A DNA stretch of 9,934 bases, from assembly GCA_024691145.1 (NCBI GenBank), contig JAILNW010000295.1, positions 1-9,934 of the forward strand, read 5' to 3'. Origin of the DNA: Lachnospiraceae bacterium. Its GTDB lineage: Bacteria > Bacillota > Clostridia > Lachnospirales > Lachnospiraceae. Shown here piece by piece: positions 6,192-9,934 of this stretch (the first letter of the stretch is position 1; each line of letters starts with the position of its first letter). Both the position numbers and the translations under genes were made by a program. The notes under the pieces were generated by a model. That model was not told where the DNA came from. It saw nothing but the letters and a program-made list of their open reading frames with translations, and did not search any database.

Positions 6192-7657
6192 TAATTTGCC
6201 TCCTCCAAAAATGCATCTACATTCTGTTTGTACCACCAGTCTGTATAAGGAAGTTTTGTTCTCTTTGCAAGATTTTCCTCAAAACTTCTGTTGTTAATTG
6301 CATCAAGTATGCTTCTTGCAAATTCTAAAGTATGTTTGTAACCAAAAATCATATACTCATCTGCAACGTAAATAGCTGGTGTTCCATTCTTAATTGCCCA
6401 AACTGTTGAACCTGGATGACGTGATAAATACATATCTGGATTGTATTTCTTTAATATATTCATAACCTCATAGTTCTGCTGGTCAGCAACACTTGCTTCA
6501 AAATCAATATCATTATCAAGCAAATATTTCATTGAAGGCGGAACATCACCATTCTCATACTTCTTGTCATAATGCCATGCAAGTGCCCATACAACCTTGA
6601 TTCCAAGTTCATCAAGAACTCTTGATACTTCAAATGTGTATCCAGGACCCATACCAAGAACTGCTGTGTGTCCCTGTAACTCTTTTTTAACTTCTTCAAT
6701 CTGAGGAAGATAAATGGCTCTCTGTTCTTCTATATATTTTTCAATCTTATCAGATCTTCCTGTTACTTTACCTATTTCTCTAAGCCATGTTTCAAAACCT
6801 ACGATACCGCACTGGTTAATACTTCTAACGTAAGGAACATTGTATTTTTCCTCAAGGGCATTGCCAATATAGTTACCAAGGGTTCCGCAGATACATGTAG
6901 TGGCTAAACTTTCTGATAAATGAGATAACTCTTCTACAGTTGAGTTACAGTATAAGAATACTGGTTCAAGATCAAATTTTTTAAACATCTCAATAATTTC
7001 TGGTCTTGCACTTTCGAAGAAATTCTTGAAGTTAATTTTATTGCTCTTAACTCCTTCTCTAGGAGGCTGTACAATACTTGAAACTACCGCATGGTCTGAT
7101 ATATCAAATCCTGTTGCCCATATTCTTGATTTAAAACCTTCGCAGTGTACCGCAACAATAGGTACATCAATTTCAGACTTAACATCATCAACTATACTGT
7201 CTATATCTTCACCAATTATACCTGTTGCACATGAACTTGAAACAAATATAGCCTTTGGTGAATATCTTTTATTTACTTCTAATATTATTTCTCTAAGCTG
7301 TTTTGTGGAACCAAAGATTGTATCATTTTCATTCATATCTGTTCCAACATAAACAGTGCTGCTTGTAACGCCCCTTTTCTTAGCCATTACTCTTGACATA
7401 TAGTAAGAACCAGAACTTGCAACTGAACATCCCGCAGGACCGTGGTGTATAACTGCAACATCTCTTATAGCTGCAAGCTGCGAAAGTCCGCAGGTAGATA
7501 AACAAGTACTTGACTGTGAAAAACATCTTGAACATCCTTTTAAAGTACCACACTGGCTTTTTTCTGCCAGATCCTTTAATGTACCAACATATCCTGTTAT
7601 AGATCCAATTCTATTCTCTCTTGTTGCCACATTTGAATTGTTAAAATTAAATGGCAT
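6191..7657 (-). CDS. Nitrogenase-like component 1, NifD-like (alpha subunit) with altered active site
   Basis: This 488-residue alpha-type subunit probably carries the active-site cofactor. P-cluster-type cysteines are C56 (STCGLSQLAA), C77 (HHGPAGC) and C143 (SSSCATGIIGED). C257 in CICGTLGNYIG aligns with cofactor ligand Cys275, with C255 beside it. By eye alignment to Azotobacter NifD, other active-site residues differ: His442 becomes Ala432 (PAIYVADEY), His195 becomes Phe184, Gln191 becomes Trp180, Arg359 becomes Gly in GMGPGY, and Arg96 is absent. The N-terminus carries additional cysteines C36, C42, C45 and C52. AGAGGGAATATT precedes the ATG, and the stop overlaps the NifK-like start. 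Known relatives with other substrates include methylthio-alkane reductase, and the Bch/Chl and Cfb enzymes of tetrapyrrole synthesis. NifB and NifE-like genes nearby argue for an 8Fe cofactor enzyme and against the tetrapyrrole enzymes. The substrate cannot be read from sequence. Confidence 0.87.
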   Translation of the reverse strand: MPFNFNNSNVATRENRIGSITGYVGTLKDLAEKSQCGTLKGCSRCFSQSSTCLSTCGLSQLAAIRDVAVIHHGPAGCSVASSGSYYMSRVMAKKRGVTSSTVYVGTDMNENDTIFGSTKQLREIILEVNKRYSPKAIFVSSSCATGIIGEDIDSIVDDVKSEIDVPIVAVHCEGFKSRIWATGFDISDHAVVSSIVQPPREGVKSNKINFKNFFESARPEIIEMFKKFDLEPVFLYCNSTVEELSHLSESLATTCICGTLGNYIGNALEEKYNVPYVRSINQCGIVGFETWLREIGKVTGRSDKIEKYIEEQRAIYLPQIEEVKKELQGHTAVLGMGPGYTFEVSRVLDELGIKVVWALAWHYDKKYENGDVPPSMKYLLDNDIDFEASVADQQNYEVMNILKKYNPDMYLSRHPGSTVWAIKNGTPAIYVADEYMIFGYKHTLEFARSILDAINNRSFEENLAKRTKLPYTDWWYKQNVDAFLEEAN

Positions 7658-7682
7658 AATATTCCCTCTTTTCTATTCTGTA

Positions 7683-8531
7683 TTAAATCTTATAATCGTC
7701 AGCTAATTCCATCATTCCGTATTCCATAAGGATTTCTTCTAATCTTTCCTGTGTCATAGGTGTTGGAATTACAAAATCTTTATTATCTATAACAGCCTGT
7801 GCAAGGTTTCTGTACTCCTGTGCCTGATTTGAATCTGGCTTGTACTCAATAACTGTTTTCTTATTAATTTCTGCATGCTGTACAACGTTATCTCTAGGAA
7901 CGAAGTAAAGTAATTTTGTTCCTAATTCCTTAGCAAATGCTCTAAGAAGATCAAGCTCTCTGTCTACATTTCTTGAGTTACAAATGATTCCTCCAAGTCT
8001 TATGCCACCTGTTCTTGCATATCTCTGAATACCCTTTGAAATGTTATTTGCTGCGTAAAGAGCCATCATCTCACCACTTGCTACTATATAGATTTCCTTT
8101 GCTTTTCCTTCTCTTATAGGCATTGCGAAACCACCGCACACAACGTCTCCTAATACATCGTAAAATACAAAATCAAGGTCATCTGTATATGCTCCGAGAT
8201 TCTCAAGCATATTGATTGATGTGATGATACCACGTCCTGCACATCCTACACCTGGCTCTGGACCACCTGACTCAACGCATCGTGTTCCGCCATAGCCTTC
8301 CTTTAAGATACGGTCAAGTTCAATATCTTCTCCTTCTTCTCTAATTGTATCAAGAACTGTTTTCTGTGCCAAACCTCCAAGTAAAAGTCTTGTTGAATCT
8401 GCCTTAGGATCACATCCTACAACCATAACCTTCTTACCATGTTCAACAAGTCCTGCTGTTAAATTCTGTGTTGTTGTGGATTTTCCTATTCCACCTTTTC
8501 CATAAATTGCTATCTGTCTTAATTCGCCCAT
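7683..8531 (-). CDS. nifH: Nitrogenase iron protein (component 2, dinitrogenase reductase)
   Basis: The 282-residue protein is a canonical NifH: a homodimeric ATPase with one shared [4Fe-4S] cluster that passes electrons to component 1. The P-loop GKGGIGKS spans residues 11-18, switch I DPKADST is at 41-47, the cluster ligands are C97 (GVGCAGRG) and C132 (DVVCGGFAMP), and R100 is the usual ADP-ribosylation arginine. The text is very close to Clostridium pasteurianum NifH as remembered, including LLLGGLAQK and the C-terminal FVIPTPMTQERLEEIL. This is unlike the divergent H proteins of Bch, Cfb and many other nitrogenase-like systems. The ATG has GGAAGGATTAAGAT upstream and lies 15 nt after the NifX-type gene. 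No nifI (GlnB-like) genes separate it from the NifD-like gene (25 nt), although they often do in clostridia and methanogens. The contrast between a conserved NifH and a divergent component 1 is the main oddity. Confidence 0.95.
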   Translation of the reverse strand: MGELRQIAIYGKGGIGKSTTTQNLTAGLVEHGKKVMVVGCDPKADSTRLLLGGLAQKTVLDTIREEGEDIELDRILKEGYGGTRCVESGGPEPGVGCAGRGIITSINMLENLGAYTDDLDFVFYDVLGDVVCGGFAMPIREGKAKEIYIVASGEMMALYAANNISKGIQRYARTGGIRLGGIICNSRNVDRELDLLRAFAKELGTKLLYFVPRDNVVQHAEINKKTVIEYKPDSNQAQEYRNLAQAVIDNKDFVIPTPMTQERLEEILMEYGMMELADDYKI

Positions 8532-8546
8532 ATCTTAATCCTTCCT

Positions 8547-8903
8547 TTACTCAAATAATTGTTTTATTTTTATATGTTTTATTAACTGCTCTATAGATTC
8601 TGTAATTACACCAGGTATTTCATATGCTTCTATACCCTTTCTGTTAAGTGCATTTTCTGCACCTATTCCAATTCTTGCAACCAGTACATATTTACAATCT
8701 ATAAGTTTATTAACTGTTTCTTCTAATTTCAAATCATCATGTTCCTGATAAGAACATATTGGAGATGTATTCCTTGTTTCCAAATATTTTAATTCATCAT
8801 CTTTTACCTCGAATATAAGAAACCTCTCTGCTCTGCCAAAATGTCTGTTAATTACTATGCCATCGCTTGAGGCTGCTGCTACCTTAAATTCCAAATCAGC
8901 CAT
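8547..8903 (-). CDS. NifX-type / NifB C-terminal-like cluster-binding protein
   Basis: This is a 118-residue single-domain protein of the dinitrogenase iron-molybdenum cofactor biosynthesis family. The N-terminal strand and SSDGIVINRHFGRAERF are typical, with the cluster-binding-type His at H21 in HFG. C50 and C69 are the only cysteines near the core. In many bacteria this domain is fused to the C-terminus of NifB; here NifB is short and this gene overlaps it by 8 nt, so the two together equal a split full-length NifB. It probably receives or stabilises the cluster made by NifB. GAAGGAAA lies about 10 bases before the ATG inside the nifB end. It keeps the His that the second NifX-type protein of this operon has lost, so the two are probably not interchangeable. 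Confidence 0.85.
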   Translation of the reverse strand: MADLEFKVAAASSDGIVINRHFGRAERFLIFEVKDDELKYLETRNTSPICSYQEHDDLKLEETVNKLIDCKYVLVARIGIGAENALNRKGIEAYEIPGVITESIEQLIKHIKIKQLFE

Positions 8904-9768
8904 GTGAAAATGTTTCCTTCACATTTAATCTTCTTTGGTAAATCTGATCTCCATACTCGGATTTTCCTGGAACACCAACTGCATCTGCCCTGCAGTGCTG
9001 GCAATGTCTGAATACATCTATATGTTTTCCTGCTCTTGTTCTTGCTTCATCAATCTCAGGACAGGTTGGAGCTTTAACATTCTTTAATTCGTGCTGTGGT
9101 ATTAATGGTATAATATTATAAATCTTAGCTCCTGCTTTTTTAACAGCAATTGCTATATCTTCTATATGATCTCCATTAATTTCTGGTACTAAAACGGTAT
9201 TTACCTTAACTGTTATTCCAGCTTCTGATATAAGTCTTATTCCCTCTAACTGGTTTTTAATAAGTATTTTAGCACCCTCAACACCCTCTATCTTTTCTCC
9301 ATGATATATTATATAAGCATTAAGTTTGCTTTCTATCTCTGGATCAACAGCATTAACTGTAACTGTAAGTGAGTCTATTCCTACTTCTATAACATCCTTT
9401 GCTCTCTCAGCAAGCAATAAACCGTTGGTACTCATACATTTTATTAAGTCAGGAAACTTTTCTTTTATTATTTTAAAAGTTTCAAGAGCCTTATCTGTGG
9501 CTAATGTATCACCAGGTCCTGCTATTCCTGCCACCTTTATATCGGGACAAATATCAAGAGCCTTCTTTAATATTTCTTCACACTCCTCTGGCTTTAATAC
9601 CTTTGATGTAACCCCCGGCCTTTCTTCAACATCGTTAATTGTTCTATCGCAGAACCGGCAGGCGATGTTACATCCTGGAGAAACTGGAAGATGAATTCTT
9701 CCGGCATTATTCTTATGTCCGCCAAAACATGGATGTGAATTTTGTAAATCTTTATAAGTATTACTCAT
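8896..9768 (-). CDS. nifB: NifB-type radical SAM protein (nitrogenase cofactor core synthase)
   Basis: NifB uses SAM and three [4Fe-4S] clusters to make NifB-co, the 8Fe-9S-carbide core of nitrogenase cofactors. All signature residues are seen in this 290-residue protein: HPCFGG (C14), the radical SAM motif CNIACRFC (C33, C37, C40), ERPG, AGPGD, a STNG strand, TVTVNAVDP, PEIN, and the C-terminal CQHCRADAVG (C256, C259). The NifX domain found at the C-terminus of many bacterial NifB proteins is absent, as in archaeal short NifB, and is supplied by the next gene. The ATG at 9768 has AAGGTG seven bases upstream. It is the first gene of the operon visible here; the next 44 bases upstream show no convincing promoter, and beyond them lies the palindromic element. 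Its presence implies that at least one component 1 in the operon uses an 8Fe-type cofactor. Confidence 0.93.
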   Translation of the reverse strand: MSNTYKDLQNSHPCFGGHKNNAGRIHLPVSPGCNIACRFCDRTINDVEERPGVTSKVLKPEECEEILKKALDICPDIKVAGIAGPGDTLATDKALETFKIIKEKFPDLIKCMSTNGLLLAERAKDVIEVGIDSLTVTVNAVDPEIESKLNAYIIYHGEKIEGVEGAKILIKNQLEGIRLISEAGITVKVNTVLVPEINGDHIEDIAIAVKKAGAKIYNIIPLIPQHELKNVKAPTCPEIDEARTRAGKHIDVFRHCQHCRADAVGVPGKSEYGDQIYQRRLNVKETFSHG

Positions 9769-9811
9769 GCTACACCTTCTTTCAAAATTGCCCGTATAGA
9801 GTTTGCAAAAT

Positions 9812-9934
9812 AGCTGGACTTAATGTGACGAATGTTTTTCCAAGAGTGCGTGACTGAAAACGTAGGCGTAGCGGGCTACGTCGAGGCTTTCAGGTGCGTG
9901 CTATTGGAATAAACAGTCAAACATTCGTCCAGCT
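9812..9934. repeat. Long imperfect inverted repeat (palindromic element) upstream of the operon
   Basis: AGCTGGAC (9812-9819) plus GAATGTTT (9830-9837) pair with AAACATTC (9919-9926) plus GTCCAGCT (9927-9934), leaving a 10-base bulge on the left arm. Inside, CCAA (9840-9843) faces TTGG (9904-9907), CTGAAA (9854-9859) pairs with TTTCAG (9888-9893), and ACGTAG (9860-9865) pairs with CTACGT (9876-9881) around a 10-base GC-rich loop. The interior is more GC-rich than the genes. It may be a MITE-like or dispersed palindromic repeat, or a structured RNA leader. No T-run follows the hairpin on either strand, so it does not look like an intrinsic terminator. It reaches the window edge and may continue. 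Confidence 0.6.

Noticed and set aside
7683..8531. Standard molybdenum nitrogenase operon, based on the canonical NifH and NifB
   Set aside because: The NifD-like protein lacks His442, His195, Gln191 and Arg359 equivalents by eye alignment, and nifV, nifI, nifU and nifS are absent from the window.
1883..9768. Protochlorophyllide/chlorin reductase (Bch/Chl) or coenzyme F430 enzyme (Cfb)
   Set aside because: Those systems do not need NifB, NifX or an E/N pair, and no tetrapyrrole genes are nearby. The NifH is of classical nitrogenase type.
6191..9768. Firm assignment as methylthio-alkane reductase (marBHDK)
   Set aside because: The B-H-D-K core fits, but the E/N-type pair and two NifX-type genes are extra, and no Mar-specific residue could be checked without an alignment.
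9854..9893. Intrinsic terminator formed by the palindrome core
   Set aside because: The stem is strong, but no T-run follows on either strand.
1..9934. tRNA, rRNA, CRISPR array, insertion sequence or known riboswitch
   Set aside because: No matching structure or conserved core was seen in the short intergenic spaces.

Overview
This window is low-GC DNA (about one third G+C by eye). It is almost filled by one co-directional minus-strand gene cluster with strong Gram-positive-style ribosome binding sites. The NifH protein is very like that of Clostridium pasteurianum. Together these suggest an anaerobic member of the Clostridia, possibly Lachnospiraceae; the family assignment is an inference.

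Layout, in the direction of transcription (right to left): (1) 9812-9934, a long imperfect palindrome that reaches the window edge. (2) 9768 down to 1883, a very tight eight-gene nitrogenase-like operon: nifB-like radical SAM protein, small NifX-type protein with a His-Phe-Gly motif, canonical nifH, NifD-type component 1, NifK-type component 1, second NifX-type protein with a Cys-rich loop, NifE-type protein, NifN/K-type protein. Genes overlap or lie 25 nt apart or less. (3) 1882-1745, an intergenic region with a possible promoter and a spaced direct repeat. (4) cysK (1744-758), followed 35 nt later by a dapF-like gene (722-102). The dapF-like gene loses its last quarter and runs out of frame into a fragment of an unrelated, more GC-rich gene (139-1).

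How the genes fit together: NifB would build an 8Fe carbide precursor cluster, the NifX-type proteins would carry it, the NifE/NifN-type pair would be a scaffold or a second reductase, and NifH would feed electrons (and perhaps clusters) to the NifD/NifK-type enzyme. The NifD-type protein keeps P-cluster-type cysteines and the cofactor cysteine. By eye alignment it lacks the residues that define N2-reducing nitrogenase: the cofactor histidine (442 in Azotobacter vinelandii numbering), His195, Gln191, Arg96 and Arg359. The operon also has no nifI, nifV, nifU, nifS or delta-subunit gene in this window.

The best reading is an uncharacterised nitrogenase-like reductase with a canonical NifH and its own cofactor maturation set. 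Its substrate is unknown. The neighbouring cysK allows, but does not prove, a link to sulfur metabolism, as in methylthio-alkane reductase.
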